The notes: generated by a model from the letters alone, not told the origin. DNA of 64,000 nt from Bog-756 sp963699105 (GCA_963699105.1 CAVOTI010000003.1:806001-870000); one strand, 5' to 3'; positions 42,837 through 51,814 are shown, counted from the first letter of the stretch. Numbers and translations: made by a program.

Positions 42837-43931
42837 TCACAGGGCCAGCACGGTGCGCAGACCCCGTCCGGCCCGGAGGTCGTCAAGACCCCGGTTCACT
42901 TCCTCGAGTGGTCGACGGACCGAGATCAACCCTTCGAGATCGAGCAGCCCCCGCTGCCACAAGCTGATCAGCCGGGGGATCTGCCAGTGGGGATTGCCAC
43001 CCCCGTAGAGGCAGCCGACCAGGCGCTTCTCCGTGATGGCGAACAAGATGGCCGGCAGGTTCTCCAACAGCTCAGAAGCGTCCGGCGCCCCTACCGAGAC
43101 GGTCGTGCCCCCCGAGCACGTAGCCAGCACGCCGGCCTCCATCAACCGGGCGCTGCCGGCGGCGTCGAAGGCGTAGTCGACCCCGACCCCCGTGAGCTCC
43201 TGGCAGTACGCCACCACATCGTTCCGGCCCGGGTCGACCACGTCGGTGGCGCCGAACGAGAGGGCCAGATCACGTCGCTCGACCACCGGATCGGAGGCGA
43301 TGATGCGCGACGCCCCGGCGATCCGGGCCCCCTGGACCACCGAGATTCCCACCCCGCCCAGGCCCATCACCAGTACCGTCGCCCCCTCCTCGACCCCGGC
43401 GGTGTTGAGCACCGCCCCCACCCCGGTCTGGATGGCACAGCCGATCACGCTGGCCAGGTCGAGAGGTACTTCGGGATCGATGGGCACAGCCCCGGACTCC
43501 GTGGTCAGGACCTGCTCGGCGAAACCGCCCACCCCGAGCCCCCGGTAGACGGGTTCCCCTCTGCGGGACAGGGCCGTCGAGCCGTCCGGAAGGGTGCCGG
43601 CCATGAACGACATGGCCTTCTCGCACACGCTCGTCTTGCCCCGGACACACCAGTAGCAGCGACCACAGGGAGCGATGGCCGCCAGCACGACATGGTCCCC
43701 GGGGGCCAGCGAGGTCACGCCAGGCCCGACAGCCTCCACCACCCCGGCCGCCTCGTGGCCGAGGACGACGGGCAGCGGTTCCAACCCGGTCTCGATGATG
43801 GTGAGATCCGAGTGGCAGATGCCGCAGTACGACACGTTCACCACCACCTGCCCGGCGGCAGGGTCGGCCACGTCGATGTCGTCGACCAGCTCGAGCGGGC
43901 TGTCTCCTCGGGTGAGCACGGCTGCTCGCAT
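42837..43931 (-). CDS. Zinc-dependent alcohol dehydrogenase (MDR family)
   Basis: 364 residues from ATG 43931, chosen because CCGGAGGG lies six bases upstream; ATG 43952 is in frame but has no such site. Catalytic zinc: CGICHSD and GHEAAG. Structural zinc: CGRCYWCVRGKTSVC (four Cys). Cofactor: LVMGLGGVGISVVQGARIAG with ASDPVVERR, the Asp suggesting NAD rather than NADP. It resembles class III/benzyl alcohol dehydrogenases (Adh/NDMA-type). Neighbours suggest lipid or isoprenoid alcohol oxidation; the substrate is unknown. Confidence 0.87.
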   Translation of the reverse strand: MRAAVLTRGDSPLELVDDIDVADPAAGQVVVNVSYCGICHSDLTIIETGLEPLPVVLGHEAAGVVEAVGPGVTSLAPGDHVVLAAIAPCGRCYWCVRGKTSVCEKAMSFMAGTLPDGSTALSRRGEPVYRGLGVGGFAEQVLTTESGAVPIDPEVPLDLASVIGCAIQTGVGAVLNTAGVEEGATVLVMGLGGVGISVVQGARIAGASRIIASDPVVERRDLALSFGATDVVDPGRNDVVAYCQELTGVGVDYAFDAAGSARLMEAGVLATCSGGTTVSVGAPDASELLENLPAILFAITEKRLVGCLYGGGNPHWQIPRLISLWQRGLLDLEGLISVRRPLEEVNRGLDDLRAGRGLRTVLAL

Positions 43932-44091
43932 TTCGTCCCTCCGGTTCTCCATGGTCGGTTCGCACGACGCTACGTCGTCCGACGAGTTGGCGCCCGGCTC
44001 CGTCCTCGAGCCCGGTCATGCCCCCGAACCCCGCTGGACAGGGCAAACAGCTACCCGAGCCCCGGACACGTCGCAGGGCTACGCTTGCGTC

Positions 44092-45258
44092 ATGCGAAAT
44101 GCCAGAACACGAGTTCTCGCCGCCCTGGCGATCATGGCCGGCGCCCTCGTCACCGGGGGGGCGGTGGCCAGTGCCAGTTCCTCCTCGTCCGACGTGACCC
44201 CGATCGTCCTGCAGGCCCCGACGGCCTACACGCCGAAGGCACCGCCGGGCGGGGGCACCGACGACTATCACTGCACGCTGCTCAACCCGCACCTGAAGAA
44301 GAACGCCTTCATCACCTCGATCGACTTCCAGCCCAACAGCCCCGAGGTCCACCACGAGATCACCTATGAGGTCCCACCCGACCTGGCGTCGGTGGCCGAG
44401 GCCCAGAACGACGGCGGCAAGGGTTGGACGTGCTTCGGCGAGTCCAGTCTGTCGGGAGCCGGCGCCGGGCACTCGTTGGACGGTGGAACCCCGTGGCTGA
44501 CGGCGTGGGGACCCGGCCATGACATCTCCAAGGAGCCGGCCGGTACCGGGGCACCCATGCCGGCCGGCAGCCTGGTCATCGTCCAGGAGCACTACAACAT
44601 GTTGGTGGGGGACAAGCCGGTCCACTCCAAGCTCACCTTGGAGACGGTGCCGGCCAGCACGCCACTGCGACCCCTGAGCCTGCAACTCGCCGCCGCCCCA
44701 CCGGACATCCCGTGCCCTGCCGGCGCCACCGGCCCGATGTGCAACCGGGCCGCCGAACTGGCATCCGTCGGACAGCGCTTCGGCGAGTCCCAAGAGCTGC
44801 TGGTCGACGGGCTCGAGGCCATCTGCGGGCACAACCCGGCCAACCCACCGGTGGGTGACACCGCCTCTTGCACCTGGCCCATCGCCGGCAAAGGCAACAT
44901 CGTGGAGCTGGCGCCCCACATGCACCTGCTCGGTGTCGGCATGAAGTTCGTGCTCAATCCCGGCACTCCGACCCAGAAGACGCTGCTCAACGTGACCGAC
45001 TACGACTTCCACTACCAACGCGGTTACGACCTGGCCAAGCCGGTCCCAGTGGTCCGGGGCGACACCATCGGCATCACCTGCACCTACGACCCCACCCAGG
45101 AACAGGAGCTTCCGATCCTCCGCAAAGTGCCTCCGCACTTCGTCACCTGGGGCGACGGATCGACCGACGAGATGTGCCTGGGGCTGATCTTCACGACACC
45201 GCCGACCGGCGAAGCCGAGACCACGGCGCTCGCTCACGCCTTCACGCCCAACGTCTGA
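44092..45258 (+). CDS. PHM/DBH-type copper monooxygenase (Cu2_monooxygen-like), secreted
   Basis: 388 residues. Signal peptide VLAALAIMAGALVTGGAVASA. The family's six copper ligands can all be placed: HHE (H87, H88) and QEHYN (H167) for one copper; HMHLLG (H276, H278) and DEMCLG (M361) for the other. Two-domain length suits peptidylglycine alpha-hydroxylating or dopamine beta-hydroxylase-like enzymes, mostly animal, which use ascorbate and O2. Bacterial members are known but poorly understood. It may hydroxylate an extracellular substrate. Single ORF, divergent from the alcohol dehydrogenase gene (160 bp). Confidence 0.82.
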   Translation: MRNARTRVLAALAIMAGALVTGGAVASASSSSSDVTPIVLQAPTAYTPKAPPGGGTDDYHCTLLNPHLKKNAFITSIDFQPNSPEVHHEITYEVPPDLASVAEAQNDGGKGWTCFGESSLSGAGAGHSLDGGTPWLTAWGPGHDISKEPAGTGAPMPAGSLVIVQEHYNMLVGDKPVHSKLTLETVPASTPLRPLSLQLAAAPPDIPCPAGATGPMCNRAAELASVGQRFGESQELLVDGLEAICGHNPANPPVGDTASCTWPIAGKGNIVELAPHMHLLGVGMKFVLNPGTPTQKTLLNVTDYDFHYQRGYDLAKPVPVVRGDTIGITCTYDPTQEQELPILRKVPPHFVTWGDGSTDEMCLGLIFTTPPTGEAETTALAHAFTPNV

Positions 45259-45290
45259 ACCGACCGGCCTCGGGTTCTTACCGACGTCCC

Positions 45291-45305
45291 GGGGGCGACG
45301 CCCCC
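45291..45305. terminator. Hairpin between convergent copper monooxygenase and PhyH genes
   Basis: GGGGGC-GAC-GCCCCC forms a 6-bp all-GC stem with a 3-nt loop, 32 bp after the monooxygenase stop and directly at the PhyH stop. Could end transcription from both sides. No T-run. Confidence 0.45.
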
Positions 45306-46508
45306 TCAGCGCAACTGATCGACGTGGCGCACGTGGCCATCGTGGCGGGTGAACAGGACGTCGTTGTAGCCCTGGCCGGGCCCGACCATGTCGAAAGTGA
45401 TGGGAGGTACGAACGACAGGTACAACGCCCGGCGCCCGCTGGCCCGCGGGTCTGCCGGGGGCGGAGCGGCGTGGAGGGTGTGCCCGAAGTGGACGGTCAC
45501 GTCCCCCGGCTCGGTCGACAGCGGGACGATGGGCAGACCGGCGGCCTCCCCCGGGCCAGGAAGCCGGGAGGTCCCCCGGTGGGAGCCGGGGATCACCAGC
45601 AGCTGGCCGCTGCCGACCGTGGCCGCATCGAGCTGGATGCCGACGTTGACCATCGGACACTTCACCGGGTGCCCTCCCATCCCGCAGTCCCGATGCCAAG
45701 GCAGGTCGGCCAGGCCCCCCGACGAACCTGGCACCTTGATGACGACGCCGTCTCCGTCCAGCCGGTCGTGGGCGTCCTGCAGATCGGGGCCGGCCAGGGC
45801 GGCGATCCGCAGGAACCGGGGATCGGTGCCGAGCCCAGCGACCAGGGGCGATCGGTCGTTGAGGTAGTTGATCCGGTTGCAGACCTCGTTGCCGTCCACG
45901 GTGGTCCACCACGACCGTCGGTCGTCGGGGCGGGCGTCGGCGATCGCCTCGGCCACGACGGCACGGAGCTGCCCGATCTCGTCGCCGTCCATGACTCCCC
46001 GGAGGTGGACGAATCCGGCTCGGGACAAGAAGTCGGCGATCTCGGCGTCCGGATCGTCGAGGGTGAACGACCGGGTGCAGTCGAGTTGTCCCCCGGCGCC
46101 GTCGAGAACCGGCGGTGGGTCATCGATGTCGTATCGCTGCTGGCCGTCGAAGGCGACCCGGAGGGGCGTCTCCCACCGGGCCAGCTGTCCGAAGCTTCCC
46201 CGGGCGATCGTCAGCTGCTGGTCGTAGAGGAGGGCGAAGCTCGACCGCAGCTCCAGGGCGAACGAGCACCACTGGTCCTCGGCCAGTTCCGCCACCGTAT
46301 GAGCGTTGGTGTCGTCCGGCTCGACCACAAAGGTGTCGCCGGCCGGCACGTAGGTGTAGGCCCGGCCATCGTCGAGCCGGAAGGCCAGGGGGCGGACGAC
46401 ACCGGCATCGGAATCCGAGAACACCGTGCCCTGGGCGGCCAGCCGCCTCGGCAGTTCCTCTCGATGGAACCAGTCGAAGTCGATCGGGCCGAATCGATCG
46501 CCGTCCAC
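45306..46508 (-). CDS. Phytanoyl-CoA dioxygenase (PhyH)-like enzyme with N-terminal extension
   Basis: About 400 residues (GTG 46508; TTG 46517 also possible). The C-terminal PhyH domain starts near residue 150 (DAEIADFLSRAGFVHLRGVM), with iron motif LPWHRDCGMGGH, distal His in HFGHTLHAAPPP and a nearby Arg for 2-oxoglutarate. Fe(II)/2-oxoglutarate hydroxylase, usual length about 280; the extra 150 residues have no match I recognise. Substrate may be a branched or isoprenoid acyl-CoA. The bipartite motif copy 2 lies about 80 nt upstream of the start. Confidence 0.8.
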   Translation of the reverse strand: MDGDRFGPIDFDWFHREELPRRLAAQGTVFSDSDAGVVRPLAFRLDDGRAYTYVPAGDTFVVEPDDTNAHTVAELAEDQWCSFALELRSSFALLYDQQLTIARGSFGQLARWETPLRVAFDGQQRYDIDDPPPVLDGAGGQLDCTRSFTLDDPDAEIADFLSRAGFVHLRGVMDGDEIGQLRAVVAEAIADARPDDRRSWWTTVDGNEVCNRINYLNDRSPLVAGLGTDPRFLRIAALAGPDLQDAHDRLDGDGVVIKVPGSSGGLADLPWHRDCGMGGHPVKCPMVNVGIQLDAATVGSGQLLVIPGSHRGTSRLPGPGEAAGLPIVPLSTEPGDVTVHFGHTLHAAPPPADPRASGRRALYLSFVPPITFDMVGPGQGYNDVLFTRHDGHVRHVDQLR

Positions 46509-46585
46509 TCCGTCCAAGGTAGTGCAGACGGACGTTTCCGGCCCGGGCTCGAGGTACGACGCCCTGGGGTTCGGACGTCCGGGCG

Positions 46586-46614
46586 TACCACCGGTAGGTA
46601 ATTTGGAAAAACAG
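46586..46614. promoter_or_regulatory. Bipartite motif, copy 2: TACC-N3-GGTA, N8, GGAAAAACAG
   Basis: TACC-ACC-GGTA (46586-46596), 8 nt, GGAAAAACAG (46605-46614). It matches copy 1 at 39213 in order, strand and spacing, and lies upstream of the PhyH gene. Confidence 0.5.
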
Positions 46615-46699
46615 ACGGCCGAGACCTGCCCGTCGCCCGTCGCACCGTCGACTGCCGGAGCGAGCCGGCCCAGTCGGCGGCCGGCCCCTGGGTCGAGCC

Positions 46700-47473
46700 C
46701 TACGAACTGGCGCCCTGGTAGGGGGTGACAGTGGCATTCGGCGGCAGCTCGAACAGCGATGGCGGCGGCGACGCCGAGTAATTGGTGATCTGGAAGCTCG
46801 TGGCATCCGATGCGACCTTGACGTAGCCCAAAATGCCCTGGTCAGTGGTGCAGATTGTGCTGGTGCCGGCCACCCCGGGGGCGATGAAGTCGACGCACTG
46901 CATGGCGAAACCGTTCACTGTCATGGTCGAAGAGCTGACCGTGTCGCCGGCAATACCGGCGGCCAGCGAGAAGCCCTTCAGGAAATTGACCCAGTGCGCC
47001 GGGGTGTAGAAGTCGAAGATGTTGTTCTCGTCAGCGGCGTCGAGGGCCGGCAGCTTCTGACAGGTCCAGGCCGAGCTGGCGCTCGCACCCGAAGCCGAAG
47101 GGGTACAGGCGTACTCGCCGGTGGAGTTGGCGATGATCATCACGCTGGTTCCACCAGTGGTGCCACTGGCCGGGGTTTCGGTGAAGGCCAGGCCCTTGGG
47201 CGGATCGACGGCGTAGACGACGGTGGCAGGAGAGCTTCCGGTGGTCTGATAGGTCGCCTCGAAGGTCTTGGTCTCGCCTGACTGGATCCGGCCGGTGAAC
47301 GTGTCGACGGTGGCCTTGTTGCCGTGCACGTCGTGGACCACCTTGGAAACCGAAGACACCGCGCCGCAACCGGCCAGTCCCCCGGCACAGAGGGCCGAGG
47401 CGACCGCGGCGGCCAGAGCGACAACACGTGGGCAGCGTAGGCCGGCCCGTACCGGACGACTGGTGGGGTGCAC
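46700..47473 (-). CDS. Secreted lipoprotein, unknown family
   Basis: 257 residues from GTG 47473 (AGGCGGAAC upstream). Signal peptide and lipobox GGLAGC. Mature part has repeated beta strands: FTGRIQSGETKTFEATYQT, GTSVMIIANSTGEYACTP and LGYVKVASDATSFQITNYS, possibly an Ig-like or jelly-roll fold, with four Cys (YACTP, WTCQK, MQCVD, TICTT) that could form disulfides. I do not recognise the family. Confidence 0.65.
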   Translation of the reverse strand: MHPTSRPVRAGLRCPRVVALAAAVASALCAGGLAGCGAVSSVSKVVHDVHGNKATVDTFTGRIQSGETKTFEATYQTTGSSPATVVYAVDPPKGLAFTETPASGTTGGTSVMIIANSTGEYACTPSASGASASSAWTCQKLPALDAADENNIFDFYTPAHWVNFLKGFSLAAGIAGDTVSSSTMTVNGFAMQCVDFIAPGVAGTSTICTTDQGILGYVKVASDATSFQITNYSASPPPSLFELPPNATVTPYQGASS

Positions 47474-47608
47474 GTTCCGCCTTTCTCGTTCGATGCGACG
47501 AACGGGGAGCTCCGTGCCCCCGACGGCCAGGATAGGACGTTTGGCGGGGTGCCACCCGGTACTGCCGGTTTGGTCAGGACCGGTGGACAGGTGCCCACCG
47601 GTCGGTGG

Positions 47609-48784
47609 TCACCGCACGCCGAGCAGCAGCTCGGTCACCAGCTGGTCGAGGTGCTCGTGCCCGTAACCGGCGGCGGCCAGCGCCGTCTCGTCGACGGACG
47701 ACGTGCTGGAACGCAGGCGGGCGATGGCGTCGGAGCCGGAGCCATCAGGCGAGGTCGGTTCGGCGATCTCGCTTCGGCGAGCCGTTCGGAGTGCCTCGGC
47801 GATGTCGGGGTCGTCGTGGAACCGGCGAACCTTCTCCCGCAGGATCAGATAGGTGCGCATGCATCCCCGGGCGAAATCCCACACGCCCTGTCCATCCTCG
47901 GTGCGGTAGGCATGGGCATCGAAGTGGCGCATACCGCCCCACCCGGCGTCCTCGAGCACCTTCACGGTGTAGAAGGCGTCGCGGATCCCCTCCGATCCGA
48001 ATCGGAAGTCCTGGTCGAACTTGCCGATGCGCTGAGCGTTGAGGTCGATGTGGAACAGCTTGCCGTGCCAGAGGGTCTGGGCCACGGCCTGCGAGAACGA
48101 CAATCCGCTCATCGTCTCGTGGGCGAACTCGGGGTTCAGCCCGACCATGTCCGGCCACTCGAGCTCGCCGATGAAGGCCAGCGCATGGCCGACGGTGGGC
48201 AGGAGCATGTCGCCCCGGGGTTCGTTGGGCTTGGGCTCGAGGGCGAAACGCAGGTCGTAGCCTCGATCCCGGACGTACGAGCAGCAGAGGTCGACCGCCT
48301 CGGCGTACCGGTCGAGTGCACCTTGGACGTCCTTGGCCGCCTCGGCCTCCACACCTTCCCGGCCGCCCCACATGACGAACACCTGAGCCCCCAGCTCGAC
48401 ACCCAGATCGATGGCGTCCAGAGTCTTGGCCACCGCCATCCGGCGCACGGTCGGATCGTTGGCAGTGAAGGCCCCCTCCTTGAACACGGGACGGAAGAAC
48501 AGGTTGGTGGTGGCCATGGGCACCTTCAACCCCGTGTCGTCGAGAGCCGAGCGAAAACGCTTGACGATGGCCTCGCGGTCCGACGGCGACGAGCCGTAGG
48601 GCACGAGGTCGTTGTCGTGGAAGCTGACCCCGTAGGCCCCCAGATCGGCGAGGCGGCGGACGGCGTCGACCGGATCGAGTGGCGGCCTGGTCTCCAGACC
48701 GAAGGGATCGCGTCCGGGATTCCCGACCGTCCAAAGACCGAAGGTGAAGTGGTCGTCCGGCGTCGGGACGTAGGTATCTGTCAT
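47609..48784 (-). CDS. xylA: Xylose isomerase
   Basis: 391 residues from ATG 48784 (GAGGAG eight bases upstream), the length of the actinobacterial class I enzyme. Converts D-xylose to D-xylulose (also glucose to fructose) using Mg2+/Mn2+/Co2+. Active-site blocks: GVSFHDNDLVP (catalytic His), ATTNLFFRPVFKEGAFTAND, FVMWGGREG, EPKPNEPRGDML (metal Glu), FAHETMSGL and HIDLNAQRIGKFDQDF (metal Asp). Downstream of xylB on the same strand, 154 bp apart. Confidence 0.95.
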   Translation of the reverse strand: MTDTYVPTPDDHFTFGLWTVGNPGRDPFGLETRPPLDPVDAVRRLADLGAYGVSFHDNDLVPYGSSPSDREAIVKRFRSALDDTGLKVPMATTNLFFRPVFKEGAFTANDPTVRRMAVAKTLDAIDLGVELGAQVFVMWGGREGVEAEAAKDVQGALDRYAEAVDLCCSYVRDRGYDLRFALEPKPNEPRGDMLLPTVGHALAFIGELEWPDMVGLNPEFAHETMSGLSFSQAVAQTLWHGKLFHIDLNAQRIGKFDQDFRFGSEGIRDAFYTVKVLEDAGWGGMRHFDAHAYRTEDGQGVWDFARGCMRTYLILREKVRRFHDDPDIAEALRTARRSEIAEPTSPDGSGSDAIARLRSSTSSVDETALAAAGYGHEHLDQLVTELLLGVR

Positions 48785-48938
48785 CGGGTCGCTCCTCGGA
48801 AGCGGGGCCGGCGGGCTGGCGGGGCCGGCCCCCTGTCCCAACGTTATCCATGCGGCAGATCCAAAGCACCGGCGTCGGCTCGGCCCGGTCGGTCCCGGTC
48901 GGTCCCCCGGTCGGCGCCCGGGCCCACTCCCCAGGTCT

Positions 48939-50396
48939 TCACCCCCTGGCGTCGGCGTATCGGCACCGGATCTCTGCCGACCGGCGGGCGTCGGGCCCCG
49001 GGTCGACGAGGAGCCCGTCTCGCAGTCCCCAGGCCCGGGTGATCTCGTCCGGGCTCGCTCGGGAGGCAAGCACGGCGGCCTGGAGGGCGGCGCCGGCCGA
49101 CACGATCTCTTCGTGACCGGGGACGGTGACGGGCCTGCCGGCTAGTGATGCGAGCACGGTGCGATAGGCGGCGGATCGGCCGCCCCCGCCCACCAGCACC
49201 ATGCGTCCCGACCCCGTGGGCACCCCCACCGCACCCAGGGCGTCGAGACCCTCGAGCAGACCGCACACCACGCCCTCGAAGGCGGCCCGGGCCAGAGACT
49301 CACGGCTGACGTCGGGCCGGATGCCGTGGAGTGTCCCGGTGGCGTCCGGCCGGTTGGGAGTGCGCTCTCCGGCCAGGTAGGGAACGAGGACCAACCCATC
49401 GGCGCCCGGAGGGGCGGCCAGGGCCAGCTGGTCGAGAGCCTGGTGATCGGCCGACAGGAGCCGGCCGACGGCCTCGGTGACCAGTGAGGCGTTGAGGGTG
49501 CAGACCAGGGGAAGGAAGTGCCCGGTGGCATCGGCGAACCCGGTTACCGCCCCGGAGGGATCGCCCGGGGGTCGGTGACTGGTGGCGAATACCGTCCCCG
49601 ACGTGCCGATGGACACGGCGATCTCTCCGGGACGCAGACCGATCCCCAGGGCGGCGGCCATGTTGTCACCCGTTCCCGCCGCCACCGGCGTCCCCGGCCT
49701 GAGACCGAGCGAGTCGGCTGCCTCCGGGGTCAGCGTGCCGGCCCGGTCCCAGGGACCGACGACGTCGGGGAGGGACGCCTCCCATTCCTTGCCGTCGTCG
49801 ACGCGGGCGAGCACATCGAGCCGGTACCTATCCTCGGTCGGGGACCAGTAGCCCGTCCCCGACGCCTCACCCCGGTCGGTGACCAACTCGCCGGTGAGCC
49901 GGAAGGTCAGCCAGTCATGGGGCAGCAGCACGTGTTCGATCCGGGCGAACGTGTCGGGCTCCGACCGTCGGAGCCACGCCAGCTTGCTGACCGTGAACGC
50001 GGCAACCGGCACGCTCCCGCAGGCATCGACCCACGACTCGGCGCCCAACTGTTCGACCAGCCGGGCGGCGTCGGGACCGGATTCGGTGTCGTTCCACAGC
50101 TTGGCCGGACGCAGTATCTCGTACGCCCGGCCGAGGACGACCAGACCGTGCTGCTGACCTGCAACCGCCAGGGCCACCACATCGGCCGGGTCCGACCCCC
50201 GGGCCGCCTGGTCGAGAGCGCCGGCCATGGCCTCGACCAGCGCCGCCCACCAGGCGTCGGGCGCCTGTTCGCTCCTCGGCGGCACGGTCCGGGGATGGGC
50301 GGCTTTCCCGGCACCCACCACCCGCCCCGTCGAGATGTCACGCAGTTCGACCTTGGTCGACTGCGTCGACGAGTCGATCCCGGCGACGAGAGGCAC
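48939..50396 (-). CDS. xylB: Xylulokinase
   Basis: 485 residues, FGGY kinase family, phosphorylating D-xylulose to D-xylulose 5-phosphate. Blocks: GIDSSTQSTKVELRD (phosphate 1), VAGQQHGLVVL, LWNDTESGPDA, LPHDWLTFRLTGE, SGTGYWSP, AAGTGDNMAAALGIG (catalytic Asp) and SIGTSGTVFATS. Precedes xylA. No xylose transporter or XylR regulator is in the window. Two 12-bp direct repeats lie just upstream and may bind the regulator. Confidence 0.93.
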   Translation of the reverse strand: MPLVAGIDSSTQSTKVELRDISTGRVVGAGKAAHPRTVPPRSEQAPDAWWAALVEAMAGALDQAARGSDPADVVALAVAGQQHGLVVLGRAYEILRPAKLWNDTESGPDAARLVEQLGAESWVDACGSVPVAAFTVSKLAWLRRSEPDTFARIEHVLLPHDWLTFRLTGELVTDRGEASGTGYWSPTEDRYRLDVLARVDDGKEWEASLPDVVGPWDRAGTLTPEAADSLGLRPGTPVAAGTGDNMAAALGIGLRPGEIAVSIGTSGTVFATSHRPPGDPSGAVTGFADATGHFLPLVCTLNASLVTEAVGRLLSADHQALDQLALAAPPGADGLVLVPYLAGERTPNRPDATGTLHGIRPDVSRESLARAAFEGVVCGLLEGLDALGAVGVPTGSGRMVLVGGGGRSAAYRTVLASLAGRPVTVPGHEEIVSAGAALQAAVLASRASPDEITRAWGLRDGLLVDPGPDARRSAEIRCRYADARG

Positions 50397-50432
50397 GCCG
50401 CCGACGCTAACGCGCCGGCATCACTCCACCGG

Positions 50433-50459
50433 CCAGTCCAGACCGGTCCAGTCCAGACC
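50433..50459 (-). promoter_or_regulatory. Two perfect 12-bp direct repeats upstream of xylB
   Basis: CCAGTCCAGACC at 50433-50444 and again at 50448-50459 (15-bp period), 37-63 bp before the xylB start. Possible regulator site; the 15-bp spacing does not place the repeats on one helix face. Confidence 0.4.
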
Positions 50460-50550
50460 AGAACGGGTCCCGGGCGGGCCGGGCGGGAACCCTGCTCCCG
50501 GGCCTCCCAGCCACTAGGTTCGTTGGAGGGGCTGGATAGACCAAGGAGTC

Positions 50551-50952
50551 ATGATGATGCTTGCTTACACCTACCCGCTGTTCGACCTCTTCGGAACCAT
50601 GTTGGGACTCTTCGTCTTCTTCATCTGGTTCTGGCTCCTCATAGTCGTGTTCTCGGACATATTCCGGAGCCATGACCTGGGTGGCGGCTCGAAGGCGCTG
50701 TGGGTGATCTTCGTGATCATCTTCCCGTTCCTCGGGATCCTCATCTACCTGATCGCCCGGGGCGGCAAGATGCACGAGCGCGCCGCAGCCCAGGCGGCCC
50801 AGCAGCAGGAGGCCTTCGACGCTTACGTCAAGCAGGCCGCCGGTACCTCCAACAGCACGGCCGACGATCTGGCCAAGCTGGCCGACCTCAAGTCGAAGGG
50901 CGTGATCACCGACGCCGAGTTCGACGCCCAGAAGGCCAAGCTGCTCAGCTGA
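50551..50952 (+). CDS. Phospholipase-D-nuclease N-terminal-like (PLDc_N) and SHOCT domain protein
   Basis: 133 residues. Two membrane helices (MLGLFVFFIWFWLLIVVFSDIF and ALWVIFVIIFPFLGILIYLIARG) form the PLDc_N pattern with the GGGSKALW loop. A linker follows, then a C-terminal SHOCT domain (DDLAKLADLKSKGVITDAEFDAQKAKLL), a short oligomerisation module. Common in actinobacteria, function unknown. Confidence 0.85.
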   Translation: MMMLAYTYPLFDLFGTMLGLFVFFIWFWLLIVVFSDIFRSHDLGGGSKALWVIFVIIFPFLGILIYLIARGGKMHERAAAQAAQQQEAFDAYVKQAAGTSNSTADDLAKLADLKSKGVITDAEFDAQKAKLLS

Positions 50953-50971
50953 CCGCCGGCTCCGCCGCCGA

Positions 50972-51814
50972 TCAGGCGGTCTCGGGGATTGCGTCGGGGT
51001 CGGGTTCGAAGAACTGGTTTACCAGTGCCTCCAGCCCGGCCCCGAAGATCGTCCACTCCTGGTCCTCACCGTTGGGGCCGGTCGGGCGGGCGATCAGATC
51101 GATGTGCCCGGTCACCCGCTGTCGGAGCGAACAGCCTTCGTTCAGGGCGGTGACGGCCACCACGAACTGCCGCATGGTCCACGGCGGTCGGATCCGGACG
51201 CGGAGGATCTCGGCCAGGCCGGCGAAGACCTCCTCCCAGAACTTGGACACGGCCTCGTAGCCTTCGAGCAGAGCCGCCTGGATCCGTTGGCGCTCGTCGG
51301 GGAGCGGTCGTGTCGTGGCCATGGCCATGACGCTGATCCACAGCGAGAAGTTCGTCGAGGCGGCAATGGCGGCGGTACTCGCCGACCCCCCCACCCGGCA
51401 CACCTCCCGCAAGGAGCGGGCGCTCGATTCCGGTGTGGACAGATCGATGCTTCCGAGCATGGAGGCCACGGCCTCAACCGTCAGATTGGCTTCGGGCCGC
51501 GCCTCGTCGTGGGCGATGGCGACCAGGACATCGGCCTGAAAATCCGCCTGGTTGTCCCACACCCGTTTGATGATCGAGGCGTTGGTGACCCGCAGCCCCG
51601 ACTTGTTCTCCACACGTTCGAAGACCCGTTTGAAGGTGAGATTGCTGGACCCGGTCTCGAGTCCCTCTTCGAAAAGGATCTCCCGCCCTGCCTCCAAAAG
51701 GATGGCACGTAGCTCCTCGCGGGTCTGCTTCGCCTGTCGTTTTGCCCTCATGATCTCGAACTGCGCCGCCGACGGGGCCAGGTGGCCGTCCTGAACACCT
51801 CCACCGCCCATCAT
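50972..51814 (-). CDS. Atypical TetR-like regulator, copy 2
   Basis: 280 residues from ATG 51814 (frame open further upstream). TREELRAILLEAGREILFEEG corresponds to helix 1; the extended HTH reads NLTFKRVFERVENKSGLRV then TNASIIKRVWDNQADFQADV, as in the 24.2-kb paralogue. The effector domain has CRVGGSASTAAIAASTNFSLW and ends VNQFFEPDPD. The two match over the whole length, with the HTH block best conserved. A 17-bp palindrome upstream suggests autoregulation. Function unknown. Confidence 0.72.
   Translation of the reverse strand: MMGGGGVQDGHLAPSAAQFEIMRAKRQAKQTREELRAILLEAGREILFEEGLETGSSNLTFKRVFERVENKSGLRVTNASIIKRVWDNQADFQADVLVAIAHDEARPEANLTVEAVASMLGSIDLSTPESSARSLREVCRVGGSASTAAIAASTNFSLWISVMAMATTRPLPDERQRIQAALLEGYEAVSKFWEEVFAGLAEILRVRIRPPWTMRQFVVAVTALNEGCSLRQRVTGHIDLIARPTGPNGEDQEWTIFGAGLEALVNQFFEPDPDAIPETA

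Noticed and set aside
43270..45912. 880-codon minus-strand open frame
   Set aside because: Low-complexity Arg/Gly/Pro translation antisense to the copper monooxygenase and out of frame with the dehydrogenase; typical GC-rich shadow.
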